NCBI GenBank assembly: GCA_035274465.1
Contig: DATEOF010000190.1
Span: forward strand, 62,001-126,000
DNA from: JADGRF01 sp035274465
GTDB taxonomy: Bacteria > Myxococcota_A > Polyangia > Polyangiales > JAFGIB01
DNA: 64,000 nucleotides
Direction: 5' to 3'
Shown: one piece after another, positions 25,285-33,736 of the stretch
Numbering within the stretch: the stretch's first letter is position 1
Layout: each line of letters begins with the position of its first letter
The notes under the pieces: model-generated
Seen by the model: the letters and a program-made list of their open reading frames with translations, nothing else
Database searches by the model: none
Told to the model about the DNA's origin: nothing
Translations under genes and position numbers: made by a program

Positions 25285-28200
25285 GTGAAGCCTTCCCCGC
25301 TGCCGCCGCCAGAAGCGACGCAATCGAACACGCCGCAGCCTTCCGCTCAGACTTCGGACCACAGCGCGCTACAGGACCGCTATCGCGAGCTCGCGCCGCT
25401 CGGCCAAGGCGGCAACGCGTCGGTGTTGCGCGCGTTCGATGCCGTGCGCGAGCAGTGGGTTGCGCTGAAGCGCTTGCGAACCGCAGGCGACGTGCCCACC
25501 AGTGAACTGGCCAAGCGCATGCTCGAGACCGAGTATCACACGCTGCGGCAGGTCCAACATCCGTCGATCATCGAAGTCTACGACTACGGCATCGATCGAG
25601 AGCTCGGGAGCTACTACACCATGGAGCTCCTGTCCGGAGAGGACCTCCAGACACTTTCGCCGCTGCCGTGGCGCGACGCATGCCGACTGTTGATGGGCGT
25701 GGCCTCATCGCTGGCCGTCGTGCATTCGAGACGGCTCGTGCATCGCGACGTGACCGCGCGCAACGTGCGCCGCACGGAGGAGGGCAGCGCGAAGCTGATC
25801 GACTTCGGCGCGCTCACGCAGATGGGCCCGGTCAGGAACATCGCCGGAACGCCGCCCTACGTACCGCCCGAGGCGATCTGCCAGCAACCCCTCGACGGTC
25901 GCGCCGACCTGTACTCGCTGGGTGCGCTCGCCTACTTCACGCTCACGGGCCGGCACGCATTTCCGGCGCGGGACTTCGCCGAGCTGCGGCAGCTCTGGCA
26001 CTCGCCGCCATTCTCGCTGCGCGGCATCGTCTCCAGCATCCCCGAAGCGCTCAACGAGCTGGTGATGGCGCTGCTGGATCCCAACGTGCTGGCGCGTCCG
26101 CAATCCGCGGCCGAGGTCATGGTGCGCTTGAGCGCGATCGCGGACCTGCCGCTGACGGAGGCGGCGGCCGTGGAGCACGCCTACCTCGCAGCGCCCCGCC
26201 TGGTCGCGCGCGACGCAGCCCTGGTTCAGGCGCGCACGCACCTGCTGCGCGCAGCGCGCGGGCAATCCCACACGCTGCTGCTCGGCGGTGCAGCCGGCAT
26301 GGGCCGCTCGCGCATGCTCGATGCCTGCGTGCTCGACGCGGAGCTCGCCGGAGCGCTGGTGCTGCGCGCGGATGCCACGGACGGCACGCTCGCCTACGGC
26401 GTGTTGCGGCGGCTCGTGCGGCGCTTGCTCGACGCGCGGCCTGGGCTACGCGCGCGCGCAAGCGAGCTGGGCCTGGATCCGCTCGTCGCGTCCGGCAACG
26501 AGGGCAGCGCTGCATTGCCGCGCCGCGATGCGCTGATCGCCGCCGGCGTGCGCCTACTCGCTGGGGCGTGCTCGCGCCGGGTGCTCGCGATCGCGGTCGA
26601 CGATGCGCACGCGATCGACGAACCCTCACTCGCATGCCTCGCGAGCCTCGCCGAGGACCCGAGCGCGCAACGCCTGATCCTGCTACTCAGCCGCGAAACC
26701 GGCGCTCCGCTCGCGGCCAAGCTCGCCTGGGACTTGCTCGAGCAACGCGCCGATCGGCTGGAGCTCGCCCCGCTCGAGGCAACCGACGCACGCCTGCTGC
26801 TGACCTCGGTGTTCGGCGAGGTGCCACAGCTCGACATGCTGGCCACGCTGCTGAACAGCAGCGCACGGGGCAACCCGCGCGACCTGATGGACGCGGCGCA
26901 GCGCATCGTCGACGCCCAGCTGGTGCGCTACTCGGGCGGGCAGTGGTTCATCACGGCCGAGCCCGCGCGAATCTCCGCGTGCCTGGAACGCCCGAGCGAC
27001 GTGCGCTCGCGGCTCGCGCAGCTGCCGGCGGCGGGGCGCGTACTGCTTGCGCTGCTCGCGCTCGACCGAGATCACCGCCTGCGCGAGGCAGACTACGCCG
27101 CGCTCTGCCCCGAGCACGACGTGGCGAGCCTGCACTGGGCGCTGAACGATCTGCTGCGCGAGCGCTGGCTGGTGCGCGCGGAGGACGCGCATCACTTCGT
27201 GCGTGCGAGCGATCAGCGCGGCGTCGAGGCGGCGCTCGCACCCGAGCATCGGGCAACACTGCACCTGGGCATCGCGCGACACCTGGAGAGCTCCCAGCGC
27301 GACCCCGTCTACGAGGTGTATCACTTCGTGCAGGGTCAACGCGCAGAGCTCGCGCACGCCGCGATGGCACGTTACATCGACATGGCGGACAAGAACCCGC
27401 AGCGCGTGCGCGCGGCGATCGAGCTCGACATGGTCGAACGCATGGTCGAGCTCGGCGCGAGCCAGGGCTGGCCGTTGCCGCTGCTCACGCTGTACCGGAT
27501 GCAGAGCATGCTGCTCGCCGCAGCATTCGGCATCTGGGAGCGCGCGTTGCCGCAGGCAGACGCCACGCTGCAAGCGCTGTCCGAATTCGCAGGCCTGCGC
27601 GACTACCACGCCCTCGCGCAGCTGCCGGCGGCGGAGCGTTTGCAGGCCGCGCTGGGAGCGGCTCAAGAGCGCTTCGCGGCCGCAGCTCCGGGCACACATC
27701 CGCTGCCGCCGATCAACGCCGTGCGAGCGCTGACCCGCGTGTCGACGATCGCGGCCGCGAGCGCCTACTGGATGACCGAACCCGGTGCGTTCGACCGCAT
27801 CCCTTCGCTCGCGCCGCTCTTGCCACTCTCACCCGCGCTCTCGCTCACCGAGCGCATCGTCAACGCGTTCCGTGCCCTGGTCACCGGCCAGGAGTGGACC
27901 GGCTGGGATGCGTTCAAGCAGCTCTTCGCCGACGTGCGCGCCATGCCGGAAGCGCAGCTCGACGCGCGCAACCGCTACACGCTCGAGCTGGTCGTGCTCT
28001 CGCCGGTCTGCTTCCGCGACGCGCGGCACGCGGCCGCGAGCACGCTCCAGCACTGCGCCGCACTCGCCGCGAAGCAACCCGATCAGGCGCAGAACTACGC
28101 CATGCTCTACCACATGGTCATGGGCGACGCGGTGGCTGCCGAGCACGCGCGCGGCCAGTGCGAGCTCTCGACGCTGCGCGCCGGCGCCACCAGCGACGCG

Positions 28201-29331
28201 CGCTCCACCCGGCTGCAAGTCAGCTCGATCTTGTTCCCGCTCACCAGCGACCTGATGGCGCTCAAGCGCCTGTGCGGCGAGCTCGAGGAGGTTCGCCAAC
28301 AGCGGCCGGGCTGGCGCTTCGGCAGCGAGATCATCGCGGCGCACGCGCTGCGCTGCCAGGGCAAGCTGGAACAAGCGCTGCTGCACATCGAGCGCACGCT
28401 CGCGGAGCTGCCGGCAGCGCACCTCGAGTTTGCGCCCTGCGCGCAGGCGCACGTGTGGATCCTGAGCGACCTCGGCCAGCACGAAGCTGCGGTGAGCGAG
28501 GGCATGCGTCACCGCGACAAGGCGCGCGCGCTGGACATTCCGACGGCGTGGCTCGACGTGCTGATCGCCGAGGCGCTGTCGCGCACCGAGCGCCACGACG
28601 AGGCCGAGCGACTCTGGCAGGACGCGCTCACGGCCCTCCAGGGCCGCGCGATCGGCGGCGTACACCTCGGCTTCGCGTTCGAGGTCGGTGCGCGGGTCGC
28701 GCGAGCCCGCGGTGACATGGCCATGTTCGGGGAACGCTGCGATCAGTGCGCGCAGTTCTACCTGAACGGCAGCGATGCAGCGCTCGCAGCGCGCTACCGT
28801 CGCTTGATCGCCGAACCCACGGCCGAGCCGGAGCAGTATCCGTACGCCGACGTCGGGGCGGTCCATACTGCCCTCTCGCAGTGTGGAAACCGAGGCGAAC
28901 GCGCCGCGCAAGCGAGCGCCCTCCTGCGCGATCAAGCCCAGAGCAGCGAAGCGCTGATCTTCGGCATCCGCGCCGGTCGCCTGGAACCGCTCGACGCCGA
29001 CAGCGGCGTGGACGACGCGGTGCTCGGCATGGTCCAGAGCTACCTCACGCAGGAGCTCGCAGCTGACAGTCAGATCACGCGTACCGCAGCAGCCGGCTCA
29101 CTCGACGACCTGGGCGAGAGCGAGGTCGTCTCACGCTGTGAGATCGCCGGTTGCAGTTACATGCCCGTGCTGCTCCACGCCCGCGACGACCAGGGACCCT
29201 TCGTCGTCGGCGTGGCGCTGCTGCGCAGCGAGGGTTCTGAAAACCTCGCGGGTTATCAGCGCCTCGTGCCGAACCTGTCCAAGGCCCTGTTGGCGCTGGG
29301 CGACGTCGAGCTGGTACGGCGCAGCGGCTAA
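25285..29331 (+). CDS. Ser/Thr protein kinase fused to a large ATPase/TPR region
   Basis: A 1348-residue PknB-type signalling protein. The kinase domain spans about residues 33-290 with glycine loop GQGGNAS, catalytic Lys62, HRD at 153-155 and DFG at 173-175. The catalytic loop reads HRDVTARN instead of the usual HRDLKPEN, closer to tyrosine kinases. A Walker A motif GGAAGMGRS starts at 334 and opens an AAA/NACHT-like predicted ATPase domain. Helical TPR-like repeats fill 600-1180, and the C-terminus may be a GAF-like domain. No transmembrane segment, so cytoplasmic. Start is GTG. This architecture is common and lineage-specific in myxobacteria; the target is unknown. Confidence 0.92.
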   Translation: MKPSPLPPPEATQSNTPQPSAQTSDHSALQDRYRELAPLGQGGNASVLRAFDAVREQWVALKRLRTAGDVPTSELAKRMLETEYHTLRQVQHPSIIEVYDYGIDRELGSYYTMELLSGEDLQTLSPLPWRDACRLLMGVASSLAVVHSRRLVHRDVTARNVRRTEEGSAKLIDFGALTQMGPVRNIAGTPPYVPPEAICQQPLDGRADLYSLGALAYFTLTGRHAFPARDFAELRQLWHSPPFSLRGIVSSIPEALNELVMALLDPNVLARPQSAAEVMVRLSAIADLPLTEAAAVEHAYLAAPRLVARDAALVQARTHLLRAARGQSHTLLLGGAAGMGRSRMLDACVLDAELAGALVLRADATDGTLAYGVLRRLVRRLLDARPGLRARASELGLDPLVASGNEGSAALPRRDALIAAGVRLLAGACSRRVLAIAVDDAHAIDEPSLACLASLAEDPSAQRLILLLSRETGAPLAAKLAWDLLEQRADRLELAPLEATDARLLLTSVFGEVPQLDMLATLLNSSARGNPRDLMDAAQRIVDAQLVRYSGGQWFITAEPARISACLERPSDVRSRLAQLPAAGRVLLALLALDRDHRLREADYAALCPEHDVASLHWALNDLLRERWLVRAEDAHHFVRASDQRGVEAALAPEHRATLHLGIARHLESSQRDPVYEVYHFVQGQRAELAHAAMARYIDMADKNPQRVRAAIELDMVERMVELGASQGWPLPLLTLYRMQSMLLAAAFGIWERALPQADATLQALSEFAGLRDYHALAQLPAAERLQAALGAAQERFAAAAPGTHPLPPINAVRALTRVSTIAAASAYWMTEPGAFDRIPSLAPLLPLSPALSLTERIVNAFRALVTGQEWTGWDAFKQLFADVRAMPEAQLDARNRYTLELVVLSPVCFRDARHAAASTLQHCAALAAKQPDQAQNYAMLYHMVMGDAVAAEHARGQCELSTLRAGATSDARSTRLQVSSILFPLTSDLMALKRLCGELEEVRQQRPGWRFGSEIIAAHALRCQGKLEQALLHIERTLAELPAAHLEFAPCAQAHVWILSDLGQHEAAVSEGMRHRDKARALDIPTAWLDVLIAEALSRTERHDEAERLWQDALTALQGRAIGGVHLGFAFEVGARVARARGDMAMFGERCDQCAQFYLNGSDAALAARYRRLIAEPTAEPEQYPYADVGAVHTALSQCGNRGERAAQASALLRDQAQSSEALIFGIRAGRLEPLDADSGVDDAVLGMVQSYLTQELAADSQITRTAAAGSLDDLGESEVVSRCEIAGCSYMPVLLHARDDQGPFVVGVALLRSEGSENLAGYQRLVPNLSKALLALGDVELVRRSG

Positions 29332-29337
29332 CAGTCA

Positions 29338-29646
29338 TTGCGCTCGGCACAGGTCGGCACAGCCAAGACCTCCCTGTACTTCGAGTGGGCCGGCGAGCGC
29401 CTGGACGACGCCGAACGCAATCGGCTCGGCAGCGTGGCAGTACGCGCGCTCGCAGACTATCGACCGTTGTGGTCCTCGCAGGCCGAAGCGCCCGCCGGAA
29501 TCACACCGGAGCAAGCACACGAGCTCGGCTGGCTCGAGCGCGAACGTTACTGCCCATGGTGCGGGACGTCGTGCGGGGCGAGATCGTCCCCCAGCTGCGA
29601 GCACTCGAGCTCGTGCTCCCCGAGGCCGAGCTCGCGCAGCTCCTGA
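29338..29646 (+). other. Possible small coding remnant after the kinase gene
   Basis: An open frame of about 100 residues (TSLYFEWAGERLDDAERNRLGS, then GLARALADYRP-like lettering) begins 7 bases after the kinase stop, but its last third is low-complexity Ser/Arg and no ribosome site or family is seen. It could be the remains of a downstream gene. The 360 bases before the next gene otherwise show nothing. Confidence 0.25.
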
Positions 29647-29693
29647 GTTGAATTGCGGTCGTGCCCGGGCTGCAGCATGCTTCGGGCGGCGCC

Positions 29694-30068
29694 ATGACGA
29701 CCGCGACTCGTTTCATGATCCGATTCGACAGCTGGTACCGCGTGCTGTCGAGCGCACTGCTGTTGCTGCCGGCGGCGTCGTACGTCGACGTCGACGATGC
29801 GACCGTGCTCGTACGCATGGGCTGGGGGTTCACCGCGCAGTTTCCTCGCGCATCGGTGAAGCGCGTGTGGCAGCTGGACTACGCGCCCATCAGCCGCGGC
29901 GTGCATGGCCTGATGGGGCGTTGGCTCGTCAATGGCAGCGGCGATCGCATCGCCGTCCTCGAGCTCGACCCACCGGCGCGGGCGCACGTCATGGGGTTCC
30001 CGGTGAAGCTGCGACAACTGCTCGTGAGCGTGGAGGACCCGAGCGCTCTCTCGCGCGCGCTCGGCTGA
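29694..30068 (+). CDS. Conserved hypothetical protein
   Basis: A 124-residue protein that matches a conserved family also seen in mycobacteria: FDSWYRVLSSALLLLP, VLVRMGWGFTAQFPR, RGVHGLMGRWLVNGSGD and HVMGFPVKLRQLLVSV. It looks like a beta-rich PH-like fold without signal peptide or membrane helix. Function unknown. I start at the internal ATG that directly precedes the conserved part, though an upstream Met at 29661 is possible. A strong hairpin follows 20 bases after the stop. Confidence 0.72.
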   Translation: MTTATRFMIRFDSWYRVLSSALLLLPAASYVDVDDATVLVRMGWGFTAQFPRASVKRVWQLDYAPISRGVHGLMGRWLVNGSGDRIAVLELDPPARAHVMGFPVKLRQLLVSVEDPSALSRALG

Positions 30069-30089
30069 GCGCCGGACTTTGAATGCAAG

Positions 30090-30136
30090 AGCGGCGGTCG
30101 GGGTTCAAAGGGGGGGAAGAACCATCCGACCGCCGC
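30090..30136. other. Strong hairpin, possible terminator without T run
   Basis: GCGGCGGTCGG (30090-30100) and CCGACCGCCGC (30126-30136) form a perfect 11-pair stem after the conserved hypothetical gene. No T run follows on either strand, so intrinsic termination is unproven; the stem may still stabilise the message end. Confidence 0.5.
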
Positions 30137-30326
30137 GTCCATGGCTCGAAGGCGGGGGGACACCTTCTGGGAGCCACGTTTCGAGGTTGTCTATAGCGAG
30201 CACCGTGCCAAGCGCGCGGCGCGTCGTAGCGGCTCGAGAGGCCGAATCGCAGCGCAAGCCGTTGCAGCTCTGCAAGCGGGAGTTGCACCCGCGCAAAGCC
30301 GCTGAGCTTGCGCCCCTTCGCTGCGG

Positions 30327-30548
30327 GTGTATGTGGACGCCCACCGGCACCCCACCCGGCTAGACCGCTTCGTCAATCGCATTCAGGGCTGGTGGGCCAG
30401 CCTCGGCCTGCCGCCGCGCGTCATCGCCATCGCGCCCGCAGGTCGCCAGCACTTCCCGGTCGCGGTCGATGCGCCGCTCTCCGAGTTCGCGAGCATCGCC
30501 GAGCACTACCCGGTCTATCGGATCAATCCTGCTCAATCGAGCGGCTGA
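30327..30548 (+). pseudogene. Remnant of a deazaflavin-type nitroreductase-like gene
   Basis: The frame joins an N-terminal piece (RLDRFVNRIQGWWASLGLPPR) and a C-terminal piece (PVAVDAPLSEFASIAEHYPVYRI) that resemble the two ends of the F420/deazaflavin-dependent nitroreductase family, whose members are about 130-150 residues. The catalytic middle is missing, so this is most likely an internal deletion. Its tail overlaps the end of the convergent decarboxylase-like gene by 16 bases. Confidence 0.42.
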
Positions 30549-31633
30549 TTGCCGAGATCGACGCCGCCGACGAACGCCGACCACAGGCCCGGGAACGGTT
30601 TGGTTTCATCGACCAGGCCGTTCCACGGTAGATCGTCGCCGATCTCCAGCTTGATGCTGCCCTTCAAGCTGTGGAATGTCTTGTCCGACAAGAACTCGGC
30701 GGGCACGCGCAGCGCGCTGCCGGTACGCGGCGGGAGAAATGCCTGACTCGACGTGGTGCCGCTCGGGATCGGTGTCAGGTTGATGAAGTCGGGCCACAGG
30801 AACTCGTCGCTCTTCGTGCACTGCCCCGTGTACGACGCCTTGAGATCGACCTTGCCATTGGCGCTGGCCGTGCCGGTCCAGTCGTTGCCGTTGCGCTCCA
30901 CCGTGACTTGCCCCTGGTACTTCGGAAAGCCCATCGCGCGCCCACCCGTGGTGGCTGCGCGGTTGTCGAGATCCATGGTCAGGACGTACTTGCCGCTCTG
31001 ACCCTTGTAGGTGATCGGCAGCAGGATCGCGGCCTCGTGGTAGCGTCCCACGCCGCTGATCTCGAAGTCGATCGTGTAGAAGCAGACCTGCGGATCGGCT
31101 GGCATCTCGAACTTTTCCGGCAGCATCTTGCGGAACAAGGCCAGGTCGGCCGGTGGCGTGCAGCCGAACAGGCCGTGAAACTTTTGATAGAAGCCGGAGC
31201 CGTGCGGCTGCTTGCCGGCCAGGGGATCGCTGCCGCAATCGGGACCGAGTGCGGGCGCAGCAGTGCCGGCCGCACCGGCGCCGGCGCTGGATCCAGCACG
31301 CCCTCCGCCGCTTCCAGCTGCAGGTGCGCCAGACGTACCGGTCCCACCCCCGCCGCTGCCAGCAGCAGCCGGCGTGCCGCTCGATCCACCCGTTCCACCC
31401 GCGCCGCCAGCAGCTGCACTCGCGCCTGCAGCACCACCAGCCGCGCTCTTGCCTGCGCCGCCGCTGCCCGCGTGAGCGGCTGCTCCACCGCTCGCACCAC
31501 TGCCGCCGTCCGCTTCAGCCACCCCGCCGGCGCCCGCGACGGTCGACGCAGACTTCGACGTCGAGCCACTGCACGCGCCGAGCCACAGGATGGCGAGCGC
31601 TGCCGCCCAGGAGTCATGCCGCGAACATCTCAC
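30533..31633 (-). CDS. Acetoacetate decarboxylase-like lipoprotein
   Basis: Envelope-anchored protein whose last 230 residues match the acetoacetate decarboxylase (ADC) fold: KFHGLFGCTPPADLALFRKMLPE, HEAAILLPITY and the lysine segment GRAMGFPKYQGQV, where ADC enzymes form a Schiff base. It begins with a lipoprotein signal (AALAILWLGAC) and a Gly/Ala/Ser linker of about 100 residues, typical of myxobacterial surface lipoproteins. ADC enzymes are normally cytoplasmic, so this may be a secreted enzyme or a binding protein. I start at GTG 31633 because it gives a short basic region before the signal; ATG 31699 is the alternative. Confidence 0.78.
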   Translation of the reverse strand: MRCSRHDSWAAALAILWLGACSGSTSKSASTVAGAGGVAEADGGSGASGGAAAHAGSGGAGKSAAGGAAGASAAAGGAGGTGGSSGTPAAAGSGGGGTGTSGAPAAGSGGGRAGSSAGAGAAGTAAPALGPDCGSDPLAGKQPHGSGFYQKFHGLFGCTPPADLALFRKMLPEKFEMPADPQVCFYTIDFEISGVGRYHEAAILLPITYKGQSGKYVLTMDLDNRAATTGGRAMGFPKYQGQVTVERNGNDWTGTASANGKVDLKASYTGQCTKSDEFLWPDFINLTPIPSGTTSSQAFLPPRTGSALRVPAEFLSDKTFHSLKGSIKLEIGDDLPWNGLVDETKPFPGLWSAFVGGVDLGNQPLD

Positions 31634-31740
31634 ACTCGCGGCATAGTCCCGCAGACACGTGCTGCCAAGCCGATCCCGTAACCACAGCCGCCGTTCCATG
31701 CTCGCCGGAGACGACAGGCGTGGAGGGATTGAAGTGTGTC

Positions 31741-32247
31741 TCAAGTGACGCCGAAATACTCGGCCTTACCCAGCGGAACCCCACGGTGACGCAAGATCGC
31801 GTACGCGGTCACGAGGTGAAAGTAGAAGTTCGGCGTCGCAAAACCGAGCACGTAGCGCGCGGCAGACTGCGTGGCCGGATCGTCACCGATCGGAAAGGTC
31901 ACCTCGCGCTCGTCGCGACCATCGAACTGCTCGCGCACCAAGCTCTTGAGAAACCCGCGCGCCTCCGAGATCTGCGACTGGAGCGCGGCATGATCCATCG
32001 TGCCGTCGAGCGCCGCAGGAACCTCCAGCGAAAGCACCCGGCTGGGCACCTGACGCGCGAAGTCGCACACGATCTGCGCCTGCCGGTACAGCGGATACAT
32101 GTCCGGATAAAGTCGCGCCTCGAGAAACTCGGCCTCCGCGACCCCTCGCTCCGCCGCATGCTGCATCCCCTTGCGAAGTACACTGGCGAGACCAGCCAGA
32201 CCGCGGTCGTACACCCGGACGCAGGACGAGTAGAGATCTGCATGCAT
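31741..32247 (-). CDS. DUF1993 family protein
   Basis: Second DUF1993 protein of the window. Family marks: ARLYPDMYPLYRQAQIVCDFA, the EREVTFPIGDD region and the C-terminal FATPNFYFHLVTAYAILRHRGVPLGKAEYFG, which align well with the copy at 6203-6721. The start is placed at the Met preceding the first helix (LYSSCVRVYDRGLAGLASVL); the longer open frame upstream has no family similarity. No Shine-Dalgarno site is visible. It is divergent from the DUF5995 gene. Confidence 0.86.
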   Translation of the reverse strand: MHADLYSSCVRVYDRGLAGLASVLRKGMQHAAERGVAEAEFLEARLYPDMYPLYRQAQIVCDFARQVPSRVLSLEVPAALDGTMDHAALQSQISEARGFLKSLVREQFDGRDEREVTFPIGDDPATQSAARYVLGFATPNFYFHLVTAYAILRHRGVPLGKAEYFGVT

Positions 32248-32347
32248 ACAAGCTGATCTACACGACGCCGGATGCTTCGGGTAGCCGACGGAGCGCGAGT
32301 GACCCAGTTCACGCGCGCACGATCGTGGATCCGCTAGTGTCACTCTC

Positions 32348-33073
32348 ATGGGCCTGATCGATATCGTCTCGGCGCCACCTTGCCGCAACTACGCTGAAGT
32401 GCTCGCTCGCTTGCAAGCAGTGAACGACGCATTGCCCGCGGACGACGGCTTGCGCTGGTTCGGGGCGTTGTACGCAGACATGACTGCAGCCGTGGCCAGG
32501 CACGCGCACGCGAACCGCTTTCTCGAGCCGCGCTTCCTCGAGGCGCTGGACTGCACGTTCGCCGAGCTGTACTTCGCCGCCCTGGCCAGCTTTCTTCGCG
32601 ACGAAGACAGCGCGCCCGGCGCCTGGTACCCACTGTTCGAGCGGCGCTTCGCCCGCGACGTCGCTCCGCTCCAATTCGCAGTCGCCGGCGTCAACGCCCA
32701 CATCAATCGCGACCTACCGGTGGCACTGGTGGCCACGTTCGAGCAATTCGCTCTGGCTCCCACGCGCGCCGGCGAACACTACGTCGACTATCGCGCCGTG
32801 GATCAGATCCTGGCGGTCGTCCACGCCGAGGTGAAAACCCGGTTGATCACCGGCCTGCTGGCCGCGGGCGACGTCGCGCTCGGGCCCGTCGACGATGCGA
32901 TCGAGCTCTGGAGCCTGGAGCACGCGCGCGAGTCCGCCTGGCGCACCGCCGAGCTACGCTGGCACGTGCGCGACATCGACTTCTTGGCCGAACAGCAGCT
33001 GGCCACGCTGGATGGCCTGGTCGGGCTTGCGTCACGCGGGATTCTGCGACCTGGTCTGGCCCTGCTCGCCTGA
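32348..33073 (+). CDS. DUF5995 family protein
   Basis: Helical protein of the DUF5995 family, function unknown. Recognisable parts are DGLRWFGALYADMTAAVAR, FARDVAPLQFAVAGVNAHINRDLPVAL and the C-terminal AWRTAELRWHV with LDGLVGLASRGILRP. Length of 241 is typical. The conserved HINRDL and D/H positions suggest a metal-binding helical bundle, which is inference. It ends 3 bases before the stop of the convergent TetR gene. Confidence 0.82.
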   Translation: MGLIDIVSAPPCRNYAEVLARLQAVNDALPADDGLRWFGALYADMTAAVARHAHANRFLEPRFLEALDCTFAELYFAALASFLRDEDSAPGAWYPLFERRFARDVAPLQFAVAGVNAHINRDLPVALVATFEQFALAPTRAGEHYVDYRAVDQILAVVHAEVKTRLITGLLAAGDVALGPVDDAIELWSLEHARESAWRTAELRWHVRDIDFLAEQQLATLDGLVGLASRGILRPGLALLA

Positions 33074-33076
33074 ACG

Positions 33077-33664
33077 TCAACCGAGCGAGCTCAGCAGCGA
33101 GCTCACCGCGTCGCGCCACATCGCCTCGCCGCGCCGTCGCGAGCCGAAGGCACCGGCGAGCTCGAGCGTGGTGAGCCCGTGCAACAGCGCCCACAGCATG
33201 TGCGCGATCGTGTTCGCGTCGCGGCCGCCGAACGTCCCACCCTCGAGCCCGCGCTCGATGGCTTCGATTGCACGCCGCAGGCCTTTGCGCGCGCGCTCGA
33301 TGCGATCCGGGCCTGGCGTGTAGCCCGGCACCGCAGGACCCACGACCAGCGGGTACAAGTTGGGATGCGCGAGCGCCGTTCGACGGTAGGCCAGCGCGAG
33401 CTCGAGCAGCTCGGTGAGCACATCGGACCGCGAGGCGACCGCATCGTGCGCGCGGCCGAATGCTTCGGCCAGCTCGTCGTACATGGCGGACAACAGGCCT
33501 TCTTTGCTGCCGAACAGGCTGTAGATGGCGCGCGTGGTGGTGCCGACCTCCTCCGCGACGCGGCGTAACGACAGCGCGACCGCGCCTTCCTGCGCAAGCA
33601 CGCGGCCCGCCGCCGACAGCAGCTGGGCACGCGTGGTCTCTCCGTGTTGCTTGGGCCGACCCAC
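33077..33664 (-). CDS. TetR/AcrR family transcriptional regulator
   Basis: Repressor with a TetR helix-turn-helix at residues about 8-55 (GETTRAQLLSAAGRVLAQEG, LRRVAEEVGTTTRAIYSLFGSKEGLL) and a WHG-type C-terminal ligand domain (TLELAGAFG near the end). The GTG at 33664 gives the normal 195 residues; the long open frame upstream reads through the divergent gene and is not coding. It is divergent from the Lnt-like gene, with a dyad between them that may be its operator. Confidence 0.92.
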   Translation of the reverse strand: MGRPKQHGETTRAQLLSAAGRVLAQEGAVALSLRRVAEEVGTTTRAIYSLFGSKEGLLSAMYDELAEAFGRAHDAVASRSDVLTELLELALAYRRTALAHPNLYPLVVGPAVPGYTPGPDRIERARKGLRRAIEAIERGLEGGTFGGRDANTIAHMLWALLHGLTTLELAGAFGSRRRGEAMWRDAVSSLLSSLG

Positions 33665-33684
33665 TTGCGCAGCATAGCGCAACG

Positions 33685-33698
33685 CTGTATCGTAACAG
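33685..33698. promoter_or_regulatory. Candidate TetR operator
   Basis: The dyad CTGTATCGTAACAG (10 of 14 positions symmetric) lies 21 bases before the TetR start and 38 bases before the divergent Lnt-like gene. Position is right for autorepression and control of the neighbour; the symmetry is imperfect. Confidence 0.35.
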
Positions 33699-33736
33699 TG
33701 TTTCAAAATACACGAGATCACTCGTCGGGGTCGAAG

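Noticed and set aside
25668..28715. A 1015-residue alternative frame within the kinase gene
   Set aside because: Low-complexity Arg/Ala sequence with no domain; the kinase frame carries all conserved motifs.
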